This document shows, in pieces, positions 1 through 7,717 of a stretch of DNA of 64,000 bases. The notes below the pieces were generated by a model. That model saw only the letters and a program-made list of their open reading frames with translations. It ran no database searches and was not told where the DNA came from. The position numbers were made by a program, and so were the translations under genes. The DNA comes from Actinomycetes bacterium (GTDB taxonomy: Bacteria > Actinomycetota > Aquicultoria > Aquicultorales > Aquicultoraceae). The DNA is taken from NCBI GenBank assembly GCA_021794835.1, contig JAJYQA010000041.1, forward strand, positions 32,408-96,407. The letters run 5' to 3'. The stretch's first letter is position 1. Each line of letters begins with the position of its first letter.

Positions 1-366
1 TAACCGCTCGATTATGTTAGTGGGGTATTCGGCATTTCCCATAAGAACAGGTAGCGGCTTTATTCTTTCACTGTTCATAATAAGCTTGCCGCCGGGCTTT
101 AAATAATTGCTCCAGCGAAGCGCCTCAAGCTGCTCAAAGGCTATTGTGTAATCAGCCTTACCCTTTTCAATAACTGGCGAGTATACTTTCGTTCCAAACC
201 TTATCATGGCGTTTACGCTCCCGCCACGCTGGCTCATACCATGTATCTCAGACATCTTAACGTCGTATTCCGTACTAACAAGCACCTGGGCCAGAACATC
301 AGTGGCCAAAATTATCCCCTGCCCCCCGACTCCAACTATTAGTATGTTTTTAACGTCGCTTGACAT
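1..366 (-). CDS. iorB: indolepyruvate:ferredoxin oxidoreductase beta subunit (3' part outside window)
   Basis: The minus strand from ATG at 366 reads MSSDVKNILIVGVGGQGIIL, the glycine-rich start of the gamma-type domain of 2-oxoacid:acceptor oxidoreductases, followed by the family's EIHGMSQRGGSV stretch. The frame stays open to base 1, so about 122 residues are seen and the C-terminus lies outside. IorB pairs with IorA to oxidise aryl pyruvates (indolepyruvate, phenylpyruvate) to aryl-acetyl-CoA with reduction of ferredoxin. It begins 33 bases after the iorA stop codon in the same direction, so the two form one transcription unit. The family call is firm. The exact 2-oxoacid used cannot be read from the sequence. 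Confidence 0.9.
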   Translation of the reverse strand, partial: MSSDVKNILIVGVGGQGIILATDVLAQVLVSTEYDVKMSEIHGMSQRGGSVNAMIRFGTKVYSPVIEKGKADYTIAFEQLEALRWSNYLKPGGKLIMNSERIKPLPVLMGNAEYPTNIIERL

Positions 367-399
367 ATAAGACCCCGCTTAATAACTTGCCATATTGGC

Positions 400-2118
400 T
401 TATTCATACTTCACAATCGCGCCCTTCCTGCAAAGCTGGACACAAACCTCACAGCCCGCGCATTGCGAGGGCTCAATAACCGCCTTGCCGCTCTCCCATG
501 ATATAGCTGGACAACCCAGTTTAAGGCACGCTTTACAGCCATTGCATTTTTCATTTACCGCAAAAGGCGTGGCCTTTGATTTTTCAACCAGCAGACAAGC
601 CCGCTTAAATATAATGACCGATGGCTCGTCCTTTCCCGTCTCCTCTTTTATAACCTTCTTAACAGCTTTCAGGTCATACGGGTCAATAACTTGAACTGAC
701 TCTACCCCTACCGCCCTAACAAGCCTCTCAAGATCAAGCTCGCGGCTCTCAATGCCTTTCAGCGTTCTACCTGTCCCCGGATGGTCCTGGCGTCCCGTCA
801 TCGCCGTGGTGCGGTTGTCCAGGATAATTACAGTTGATGCTCCCTGGTTATATACAATATCGATAAGCGGCGTTATCCCGGAATGGATAAACGTTGAGTC
901 CCCTATTACCGCAACAACGTCTTTTCTACCTGTTGCTTTTTGAAGGCCCATTGCATTACCAATACTTGCGCCCATACAAACGCAGCTGTCCATCGACTCA
1001 AGTGGTGGCAAAACACCTAAAGTGTAGCAACCGATATCGCCGGTAACTATAAGTTTTAGCCGGCGAAGCGTATAAAACACTCCGCGGTGCGGACAGCCTG
1101 CGCAAAGCATCGGTGGTCTCACCGGCAGTCCACCATCATCCGGTAATTCTAATTCCTCATCTTTACTGCCTAGACTGGCAGCAATAATATCCGGACTTAA
1201 CTCTCCCATATTAGGGATATATTGCTTGCCGCTTACCTGTAAACCCCACGACTTAATCTGTTCCTCTAAGTATGGCTCAAGCTCCTCGACAACTATCGTT
1301 TCTTCTACTTGGTTGATAAACTCTGTAATAAGCCTCCTGGGAAGTGGATATGTCATGGTTAACTTTAAAACCGAGGCATTGGGATAAAGTTCTTTTACAT
1401 ACTGGTAGGATATACCGCTGGTTATAAAACCTGTATTACTGCTTCCCCACTCTACACGGTTCCCGGAGAAACACTCGCTATACTCGGCTAGCGCGGAAAG
1501 TTTGCTTTCAAGGAGCTTTCGGCGCTCCTTTGCGTTTGCCGGAATCATTACGTATTTCTTGGCATTTTTCTTGTAACCTAACTTTCTAACTACGCGCTCT
1601 ATATCAACATTTACCAATGACTTAGAGTGGTTCACCCTGGTGGTCGTCCTAATTATGACCGGTATATCAAAGTTCTCACTTATTTTAAAAGCCTCATCCA
1701 TGAGGAACGCTGCTTCTTGGCTGTCGCTTGGCTCAAACATCGGCACCTTGGCTGCCTTTGCGTAGTACCGGTTATCTTGCTCGTTTTGCGAGCTGTGCAT
1801 TCCCGGATCATCTGCAGATACTATAACTATTCCGCCGTTAACACCGGTATAGGCCAGCGTAAATAGTGGATCTGCAGCCACATTTAGGCCCACGTGCTTC
1901 ATGGTTACAAGAACCCGTGCTCCACCCAGCGATGCTCCTATGCCAACTTCCAAAGCCACCTTTTCGTTAGGAGCCCAAGAGGTATCCACGTCTTCGTATC
2001 TTGATAGGGCTTCCAGTATTTCCGTGCTAGGGGTTCCTGGGTAGCCTGTCGCAATAGTTACGCCGGCAGTATGCGCACCGTGGGCAATGGACTCATTACC
2101 GGACAAAAGAACTTTCAT
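400..2118 (-). CDS. iorA: indolepyruvate:ferredoxin oxidoreductase alpha subunit
   Basis: This 572-residue protein is the thiamine-diphosphate subunit that decarboxylates aryl pyruvates formed by transamination of aromatic amino acids. The N-terminal pyrimidine-binding half contains GYPGTPSTEI (about residues 26-35). The TPP-binding half holds CAGCPHRGVFY, then GDIGCYTLG and a GDSTFIHSG motif. The C-terminus carries two Cys clusters, CNGCKACLKLGCP and CAGCEVCVQLC, expected to bind two [4Fe-4S] centres that pass electrons to ferredoxin. The length is slightly under the usual 600 or so. The ATG at 2118 follows AGGAAAT at normal spacing. iorB is downstream. The enzyme is strictly anaerobic in character and is known from archaea and anaerobic bacteria. 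Confidence 0.95.
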   Translation of the reverse strand: MKVLLSGNESIAHGAHTAGVTIATGYPGTPSTEILEALSRYEDVDTSWAPNEKVALEVGIGASLGGARVLVTMKHVGLNVAADPLFTLAYTGVNGGIVIVSADDPGMHSSQNEQDNRYYAKAAKVPMFEPSDSQEAAFLMDEAFKISENFDIPVIIRTTTRVNHSKSLVNVDIERVVRKLGYKKNAKKYVMIPANAKERRKLLESKLSALAEYSECFSGNRVEWGSSNTGFITSGISYQYVKELYPNASVLKLTMTYPLPRRLITEFINQVEETIVVEELEPYLEEQIKSWGLQVSGKQYIPNMGELSPDIIAASLGSKDEELELPDDGGLPVRPPMLCAGCPHRGVFYTLRRLKLIVTGDIGCYTLGVLPPLESMDSCVCMGASIGNAMGLQKATGRKDVVAVIGDSTFIHSGITPLIDIVYNQGASTVIILDNRTTAMTGRQDHPGTGRTLKGIESRELDLERLVRAVGVESVQVIDPYDLKAVKKVIKEETGKDEPSVIIFKRACLLVEKSKATPFAVNEKCNGCKACLKLGCPAISWESGKAVIEPSQCAGCEVCVQLCRKGAIVKYE

Positions 2119-2270
2119 GTTATTTCCTAATTGTGGTTAATTTTAGCCTATAGTAAATTCTATATCACTTGCCCAGCTAAAAAGCAATTAATTCATCAGG
2201 TTAAAAATTATGTTTAAAACAACCATTCTGGGTAACTTCATATTGATAGTTCACTAAGGAGGTGACGTCG

Positions 2271-2534
2271 ATGCCGATGACATACAACCTCGACAACATT
2301 ATTGATGGCCTTTCTTATCCTGCGTCCGGTGATGACGTAATCGACGCTCTTAACCGGAACAACTTCCCGCAGGATTTCATGAGTGAGTTTAGCCCTATGG
2401 TTAAGGGTAAGAATTTTAACTCAGCTGATGACCTGCACGAGTGGCTGTCTTTGAACATGACTACTCATATGGCCGGTCTACTTGGCGGTGCGACCGTCCA
2501 TGACCTTATCACGAGGGCAAAGAAAACCGCCTAA
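2271..2534 (+). CDS. small DUF2795-like protein
   Basis: This is an 87-residue soluble protein with no membrane segment or cysteine. A GTG at 2262 opens the frame but lies inside the Shine-Dalgarno sequence AAGGAGG (2256-2262), so the ATG at 2271, eight bases downstream, is the start. The pattern GLSYPASGDDVIDAL, then FPQDFM, then FNSADDL resembles the short DUF2795 proteins of actinobacteria (consensus like GVDYPASKDDL ... YDSPAEV). The function of that family is unknown. The gene stands alone, divergent from iorA and ahead of a strong terminator, and its very good ribosome site suggests it is well expressed. Membership in DUF2795 is my reading of the pattern, not a search result. Confidence 0.7.
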   Translation: MPMTYNLDNIIDGLSYPASGDDVIDALNRNNFPQDFMSEFSPMVKGKNFNSADDLHEWLSLNMTTHMAGLLGGATVHDLITRAKKTA

Positions 2535-2560
2535 TACATAACTCCTAGTGCTCTCGTGAA

Positions 2561-2590
2561 AAAAATAACCCCCTTTTAGGGGGTTATTTT
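2561..2590. terminator. bidirectional intrinsic terminator
   Basis: An inverted repeat with arms of AAAATAACCCCC and GGGGGTTATTTT and a five-base loop fills the 61-base gap between the convergent small gene and apt. The A and T runs at its two ends give a U-tract on either strand, so it can end both transcripts. Confidence 0.9.
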
Positions 2591-2595
2591 ACTTT

Positions 2596-3108
2596 CTAGT
2601 ATTTGATTAACGAGTATATATCATAATTGTTTAACTTATCCCGGCCGTTTAAGAAGGCCAGCTCAATTAAAAACGCAATACCTACTACTTTGCCGCCCAG
2701 CTGCTCAACCAGCTTCACTTTTGCTGCTGCAGTGCCGCCCGTTGCGATTAAGTCGTCAACAACCAGGACTCTGTCGTTTGACTTAATCGCATCCTCGTGC
2801 ATCTCAAGTGTGTCAGTGCCGTATTCCAAATCATACTCTGCGCTTAGCGTGTTGTAGGGTAGCTTCCCTGGCTTTCTTGCCGGCACGAAACCACAACCCA
2901 TCTTGTAAGCCAGCGCACTTGCAAGTATAAACCCTCGTGCCTCCGCGCCCAAAATCATGTCTATCTGCTTCCCTTTGTAATGGTCGGCTATTGAGTCTAT
3001 GGCGTATTTAAAGCTGTCCCTATTTCCAAGTAGCGGCGTTATATCCTTAAAGACTACGCCCTGTTTCGGCCAATCCGGTATATCCCTAACATAGCTCTTT
3101 AAATCCAC
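2596..3108 (-). CDS. apt: adenine phosphoribosyltransferase
   Basis: Apt salvages adenine to AMP using phosphoribosyl pyrophosphate in the cytosol. The 170-residue length is normal. The N-terminus has RDIPDWPKQGVVFKDITPLL, typical of the family. GAEARGF lies near residue 55 and the PRPP-binding signature VLVVDDLIATGGTAAA near residues 113-128. The start is GTG at 3108, preceded by GGGAGG at six bases. The gene ends in the shared terminator at 2561-2590. A candidate -10 box (TATAAC, minus strand, 3170-3175) lies upstream, so apt may be transcribed alone. Confidence 0.96.
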   Translation of the reverse strand: MDLKSYVRDIPDWPKQGVVFKDITPLLGNRDSFKYAIDSIADHYKGKQIDMILGAEARGFILASALAYKMGCGFVPARKPGKLPYNTLSAEYDLEYGTDTLEMHEDAIKSNDRVLVVDDLIATGGTAAAKVKLVEQLGGKVVGIAFLIELAFLNGRDKLNNYDIYSLIKY

Positions 3109-3246
3109 AGCAACCTCCCACTTATTTCTTGCGCAATTTGAACTTCACATCTATAAAATACTATTTTAAGTTATATAATGCTAGGGTTACAAGCGTAATT
3201 GAAAAACATCAGTAAAACATTAATTGGATAGATAATCTTAAATTTT

Positions 3247-4239
3247 CTAGAAAATTCTTTGCACTTCATCTAGTTGCTTCCTTGTGCCGAGTATGACTAC
3301 GCTGTCGCCTTCTTCAAGTGTAGCTTCCGCTGTCGGTGACGTGTTAAACTCACCCGTCTTTTTCTTTATCGCAAGGATTACTGCACCGGTCCTTTTTCTT
3401 AGATTTGTCTCACCAAGGGTCTTTCCCTTACAAGCCGATCTTCCACTAACACCTAGCTCTTCAAGCCTGTATTCAAGGGCATCGCCATAGGAGACTACAT
3501 CCAGATAATCCGACACGAGAGGTCTTAGTAAAATTGCAGCCATTCTTCGCCCTCCGATGATGCTCGGCGATACTACCTTATTTGCTCCTGCCCTTAACAG
3601 CTTCTCGCGAGACTCCTCCAGGATGCTTCTTGCAACGATATTTATAGTAGGATTTAAAACCCTGGCGGTTAAGGTTATAAAGACGTTATCCGCGTCGTTG
3701 TCAATTGCGGCCACAAGTCCGTGCGCCCTTTCAAGGCCAGCTTTTTGCAGTACCTCGTCGCTTGACGCATCCCCTTCGATACATAAGTATCCCTTTTGGC
3801 GGCACTCCTCAACCCGATCAGGGTTGTTTTCGATGACGACAAACGGCGCTTCCGATACCTTGAACTCTTCGGCTATGTTCTCACCAACTCTCCCATAGCC
3901 GCATAGTATATAATGGTTTTCTAATTTATTTATCTCTCGTTCCACTCTTCTCACCGTTAAAATTCCAGATAGATGCCCCTCGATCATAAATTCTGCAATT
4001 GATGCAAATAAATAAAACGCTGTGCCCACGCCAGCAAGCACGAGAAACATCGTAAAATACATGCCTGCCCCGTCTAGGGGGTGTACTTCACTGAAACCAA
4101 CCGTTGTTATTGTTATGATAGTCATGTAGGCGGCATCTCTAAAAGACCACCCCTCAATTACTACATATCCTACTATTCCTACTCCTACGACTAAAATAAA
4201 AACCGCTAGTGCAAGCCTTAAACGTCTGAGCAGATCCAC
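3247..4239 (-). CDS. potassium channel with cytoplasmic TrkA-N/TrkA-C (RCK) domains
   Basis: This 330-residue membrane protein resembles MthK-type channels. Two hydrophobic helices flank a pore loop with the filter-like sequence TTVGFSE (near residue 47). Next comes a Rossmann-type RCK domain beginning NHYILCGYGRVGENIAEEF, which binds NAD or another nucleotide, then a C-terminal TrkA-C domain ending VILGTRKQLDEV. The filter reads TVGF rather than the usual TVGYG. The start is GTG at 4239 behind a GGGG stretch. It probably gates K+ flow in response to ligand or redox state. It has no operon partner: apt is 138 bases downstream and the upstream gap is 313 bases. Confidence 0.88.
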   Translation of the reverse strand: MDLLRRLRLALAVFILVVGVGIVGYVVIEGWSFRDAAYMTIITITTVGFSEVHPLDGAGMYFTMFLVLAGVGTAFYLFASIAEFMIEGHLSGILTVRRVEREINKLENHYILCGYGRVGENIAEEFKVSEAPFVVIENNPDRVEECRQKGYLCIEGDASSDEVLQKAGLERAHGLVAAIDNDADNVFITLTARVLNPTINIVARSILEESREKLLRAGANKVVSPSIIGGRRMAAILLRPLVSDYLDVVSYGDALEYRLEELGVSGRSACKGKTLGETNLRKRTGAVILAIKKKTGEFNTSPTAEATLEEGDSVVILGTRKQLDEVQRIF

Positions 4240-4552
4240 ACTATTAATCCCCCGATCCAGATACCAGACACCAGAGATCAGAAATCAGATTAAAAGGGTC
4301 TAGAATGCTGGCGCTAAATCCAGTTCCATTTTTAGGTTATATCTTCTAATGCTTTTATTCAACTTGATTTATCCGCAACCCGTCGCCATAACAGCGCTTA
4401 CCATTGATGATTCGATGATTATTAAGCTGACCTTTCTTAGTTTCCTTTTTCTTTCACTTCCCTCTTGATCTAATTTCTTGTTTCTAGTTTCTTGTTTCTG
4501 ACCTGGGGTATGTATTAGTTAACTGTTCCTCTATATCTCGAGGTGTGTCATT
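4240..4552. other. 313-base gene-free gap with word repeats
   Basis: This gap separates the divergent channel and lpdA genes. It holds two low-complexity word tracts. At 4257-4291 the text cycles through CCAGATACCAGACACCAGAG and GATCAGAAATCAG. At 4467-4508 it cycles through TTTCTTGTTTCTAGTTTC. No ORF, RNA structure or clear terminator was found. The promoters of both genes must lie here, but I could not identify convincing -35/-10 pairs. Confidence 0.6.
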
Positions 4553-5947
4553 ATGCAGCGATATGAAATTGCCATCATCGGCTCCGGCCCAGCAGGTTAT
4601 GTTGGAGCTATTAAGGCAGCAAGAGAGGGCTTCCCCACTGCCGTTATCGAAAAGGGTGATTTTGGAGGCGTATGCTTGAATACAGGATGTATTCCAACCA
4701 AGGCTCTTGTCGCGTCGGCTAAACAGCTTAGAAATGTCCGGCGGGCGGCTGATTTTGGGATCGATTTAAAGGGTTCGGTATCTGCCATCTTCCAAAAGCT
4801 ATATGAGCGCATGAATCATGTTGTAGATATTGAGAGAAAAGGCCTGGTAAAGCTGGTTGAGAACAGCGGAACTGAGATCATTAAGGGTCAAGCCAGTTTT
4901 GTTGACGATAATGTTTTAAAGATAAGTGGTGCAGATGGCGAGAAAACGATTAATGCTAAAAATATTATAATCGCCACCGGCTCAAACCCCAAATCGCTAC
5001 CATTCCTCCCCTTCGATGGGGAAAAGGTTGTATCAAGTAATGATCTTCTCTCACTCGAGAGTCTGCCTGAGTCGATGATTATTATTGGCGGCGGATATAT
5101 CGGATGCGAATTTGCCTCGATCTTCTCCGCCCTGGGGACCAAGATCACGATCATTGAGGCTTTACCCAGCCTCCTTATGAACGTAGACGAGGACATAGTC
5201 AAGGTCCTTACACGTGAATTTAAAAAGGAAGGTGTCGAAGTTAAGGCCGACAGCCAGATAGTGGGAGCAAAAGTTGCCGATAAAGTTACGGTTACGTTAG
5301 CTGATGGGACGGATATTTCAGCCGATGTGTGTCTGGTCTCGGTTGGGCGTCGCCCTTTAACGGAAGGGCTTGCTATGGAAGGTATCGGCTTACCTGTTTT
5401 GCCGGACGGCGCTATTAAAGTTAACGAGCGAATGATGACAGACATTCCTGGCGTTTTTGCGGTTGGCGATGTTGTCGGAAACCCGATGCTTGCCTATGTT
5501 GCCTCTGCAGAATGTAAAGTTGCCGTTGGAAATGCTCTGGGCAACCGTTTACTTATGGACTATACGGTTATACCTATCGGGATTTTTACCTATCCTGAAA
5601 TTGGAAGCGTTGGCGTTACCGAGAGGCAAGCAAGAAGCGCTGGGGTAGACGTTAAGACGGGCACCGTATTGCTTCGCAGCCTGGGTATATCCCACGCTTC
5701 CGGCGATATAGTTGGGATGGCTAAGCTTGTTGCTGATTCGGTGTCGGATATGATTATCGGCGTCCATATTATCGGAGAGCGTGCGACTGATCTGGTACAC
5801 GAGGCTGCGGTTGCAATGTACCAGGGGATGACCGCATCCGCATTCGGAAACGTACTCCACACCCATCCGACATTCTCAGAGATAGTGAGCGAGGCCGCCC
5901 ACGCCGTAAACGGCACGGCCATATTTTCCGGCAAACAGGCCGCATAG
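4553..5947 (+). CDS. lpdA: dihydrolipoamide dehydrogenase
   Basis: This FAD-dependent disulfide oxidoreductase (E3) reoxidises dihydrolipoamide of 2-oxoacid dehydrogenase or glycine-cleavage complexes with NAD+. The 464-residue chain shows the FAD site IIGSGPAGYVGAI at the N-terminus and the redox-active pair in GGVCLNTGCIPTKAL (about residues 40-54). The NAD-binding motif IIGGGYIGCEFASI follows, then the second FAD contact VFAVGDV and the C-terminal interface motif HTHPTFSE with the catalytic His-Glu region. The start is ATG at 4553 after GAGGTG. The cysteine desulfurase gene follows at once, so the pair is probably co-transcribed. No E1 or E2 genes are nearby, so the partner complex is unknown. 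Confidence 0.95.
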   Translation: MQRYEIAIIGSGPAGYVGAIKAAREGFPTAVIEKGDFGGVCLNTGCIPTKALVASAKQLRNVRRAADFGIDLKGSVSAIFQKLYERMNHVVDIERKGLVKLVENSGTEIIKGQASFVDDNVLKISGADGEKTINAKNIIIATGSNPKSLPFLPFDGEKVVSSNDLLSLESLPESMIIIGGGYIGCEFASIFSALGTKITIIEALPSLLMNVDEDIVKVLTREFKKEGVEVKADSQIVGAKVADKVTVTLADGTDISADVCLVSVGRRPLTEGLAMEGIGLPVLPDGAIKVNERMMTDIPGVFAVGDVVGNPMLAYVASAECKVAVGNALGNRLLMDYTVIPIGIFTYPEIGSVGVTERQARSAGVDVKTGTVLLRSLGISHASGDIVGMAKLVADSVSDMIIGVHIIGERATDLVHEAAVAMYQGMTASAFGNVLHTHPTFSEIVSEAAHAVNGTAIFSGKQAA

Positions 5948-5994
5948 CTATAAACGTGCACGCAAACAACGCAGAATTGTTTATGGGGGATTTT

Positions 5995-7155
5995 ATGGGC
6001 GATAAGCTGCCAATATATGCAGATTATAATGCCTCGACCCCGGTAGATCCGGCCGTGGCCGAGGAAATGCTTCCCTATTTAAGCAAGCATTTTGGTAACG
6101 CCTCAAGTAAACACTGGTATGGATATAAATCGCGAGAGGCTATTGAACTTGCCCGGATAAAGGTAGCTAAGTGTATCGGATGTAACCCGCATGAGATCGT
6201 CTTTACGAGCGGCGGGACGGAATCCAATAACTTTGCAGTAAAAGGAATTGCCTATGCCAACCGCCACCATGGCAACCACATCATAACCAGCAGCGTCGAG
6301 CACGGGTCGATTCTTCAGCCCTGCCAATATCTAACAACCCAGGGATTTGAGCTTACTGTTCTCCCGGTTGACGAGTACGGCATTGTTTCACCCGATGACG
6401 TTCGAAATGCAATCCGAGAAGATACTATTTTAATTACGATAATGCATGCAAATAATGAGGTCGGAACGATCGAGCCAATTGAGATAATTGGCGACATCGC
6501 TAAAGAACTCGGCATATATTTTCACACCGATGCTGCGCAGACCATTGGCAAAATCCCGGTGAATGTAGATGACCTTTCGGTTGATTTGCTAACCATAGCT
6601 GGCCATAAATTCTATGCGCCCAAGGGGATTGGCGCCCTTTATATAAGAGAGGGCACTGAAATAGACGCGCTTATTGGGGGCAACGGGCAGGAGTTTGGTC
6701 TCAGGTCCGGCACTGAGGCAGTTGCTTTAATCGTCGGCCTCGGTAAGGCCTGCCAATTGGTTACCGGATCACTGTCCGAGATGAGTAACCATACATATAA
6801 GCTTACCCAGAGGCTTTATGAGCTTTTCGTCTCCGACATACCACTCGTTAAACTTAACGGCCACCCAACAGAGCGCGTCCCAAATACGCTTAACTTTAGC
6901 TTCCCCGGCGTAGTAGCCCTGGATTTACTTACCAAATCACCCGAAGTTGCCGCCATGCCTTTATCTGAATGTAACGATGGTGCCTGCAAAATCTCGCATG
7001 TTCTCAAGGCGATGGGTATTCCAGAGAATTATGCACTCGGTGCTATCCGTTTTAGCTTCGGAAAATGGACCGTAGAGGACGACGTCGATGACATCGTCGA
7101 CTTTATATCCTCACGTTATGGATCGCTTTTAGAGAAGCAGCAACACATAGCATGA
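5995..7155 (+). CDS. cysteine desulfurase, NifS/IscS-like (class V aminotransferase)
   Basis: This PLP enzyme removes sulfur from cysteine for Fe-S cluster or thio-cofactor assembly. From the ATG at 5995 (GGGGGA four bases upstream) it has 386 residues; upstream GTG and ATG codons in frame have no ribosome site. It shows YADYNASTPVDP at the N-terminus, TSGGTESNNFA, and the cofactor lysine in AGHKFYAPKGIGALYI. RSGTEA follows. The catalytic loop is CNDGAC (Cys326 and Cys330) directly before SHVLKAMG, where NifS and IscS normally have CSSG. The first Cys aligns with the persulfide Cys. No iscU or nifU is adjacent. The target could be tRNA thiolation or Fe-S assembly. Confidence 0.9.
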   Translation: MGDKLPIYADYNASTPVDPAVAEEMLPYLSKHFGNASSKHWYGYKSREAIELARIKVAKCIGCNPHEIVFTSGGTESNNFAVKGIAYANRHHGNHIITSSVEHGSILQPCQYLTTQGFELTVLPVDEYGIVSPDDVRNAIREDTILITIMHANNEVGTIEPIEIIGDIAKELGIYFHTDAAQTIGKIPVNVDDLSVDLLTIAGHKFYAPKGIGALYIREGTEIDALIGGNGQEFGLRSGTEAVALIVGLGKACQLVTGSLSEMSNHTYKLTQRLYELFVSDIPLVKLNGHPTERVPNTLNFSFPGVVALDLLTKSPEVAAMPLSECNDGACKISHVLKAMGIPENYALGAIRFSFGKWTVEDDVDDIVDFISSRYGSLLEKQQHIA

Positions 7156-7257
7156 ATGAGCTCGCAGCTAACAGCTCAGAGTCCGAAGATAGACCCCGGT
7201 TTCTGGATCCTATTTTCGGTTAACCATCTTTTCGCACTAACTAACCTTAAAAACTAA

Positions 7258-7286
7258 TTGACTCAGGTTAATTTCCGATATATTGT
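7258..7286 (+). promoter_or_regulatory. sigma-70-type promoter of the metal-resistance operon
   Basis: TTGACT (7258-7263) and TATTGT (7281-7286) are separated by exactly 17 bases and point toward the repressor gene. The expected transcription start falls inside the operator at 7288-7311, so bound repressor would block initiation. Confidence 0.7.
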
Positions 7287-7287
7287 T

Positions 7288-7311
7288 ATATATGAACATA
7301 TGTTCATATAT
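7288..7311. promoter_or_regulatory. ArsR/SmtB-type operator, perfect 24-bp palindrome
   Basis: The left half ATATATGAACAT (7288-7299) is mirrored exactly by ATGTTCATATAT (7300-7311). The core TGAACA-N2-TGTTCA matches the inverted repeats bound by SmtB/CzrA/CadC repressors. It sits between the -10 box and the ribosome-binding site of the repressor gene, as expected for autoregulation. Confidence 0.85.
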
Positions 7312-7321
7312 GGAGGTAACT

Positions 7322-7717
7322 ATGACAACCGATATCTGCAGCGAATTACGGTTTGATAAGGATAAAATAGAAAAAATTAAAACCAAACTCGTGCCTAATG
7401 TTGTGGTCGATGGGCTTGCCGATACTTTTAAGGTACTTTCCGATCCCACAAGGGTAAAGATTGTCCTTGCACTTCTAGGCGGCGAGCTTTGCGTCTGTGA
7501 AATTGCTGAAGTTGTCGGTATGAGCCAATCCGCCATCTCGCACCAGCTTAGAAAGCTAAAGGACCTCCGTCTAGTAAAACGAAGAAAATCCGCAAAGATG
7601 GTCTATTACTCTCTTGATGATGATCATATTATCCAGCTTTTGACCGAATGCATGGGTCACGTACAGGAAGAATTTCGCGAGCCGATCAGTATGCCGCTTA
7701 TTGAAAACGTGAAGTGA
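7322..7717 (+). CDS. ArsR/SmtB-family metal-sensing repressor (Zn/Cd/Pb type)
   Basis: This 131-residue winged-helix repressor starts at ATG 7322 behind GGAGG; upstream in-frame starts lie in the operator or the ribosome site. The DNA-recognition helix region is VVGMSQSAISHQLRKLKDLRLV. Two metal sites are visible. ELCVCE is the alpha-3 thiol motif of CadC/ArsR sensors (ELCVCD). Near the C-terminus the spacing D-x-H-x10-H-x2-E (DDHII ... HVQE) is the alpha-5 site of SmtB/CzrA zinc sensors. Metal binding should release the operator at 7288-7311. The stop codon overlaps the start of the ATPase gene, coupling the two. The dual-site pattern favours Zn, Cd or Pb as inducer. Confidence 0.92.
   Translation: MTTDICSELRFDKDKIEKIKTKLVPNVVVDGLADTFKVLSDPTRVKIVLALLGGELCVCEIAEVVGMSQSAISHQLRKLKDLRLVKRRKSAKMVYYSLDDDHIIQLLTECMGHVQEEFREPISMPLIENVK

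Noticed and set aside
7156..7257. tRNA gene in the gap before the metal repressor
   Set aside because: No cloverleaf pairing or CCA-end-like acceptor could be built from either strand.
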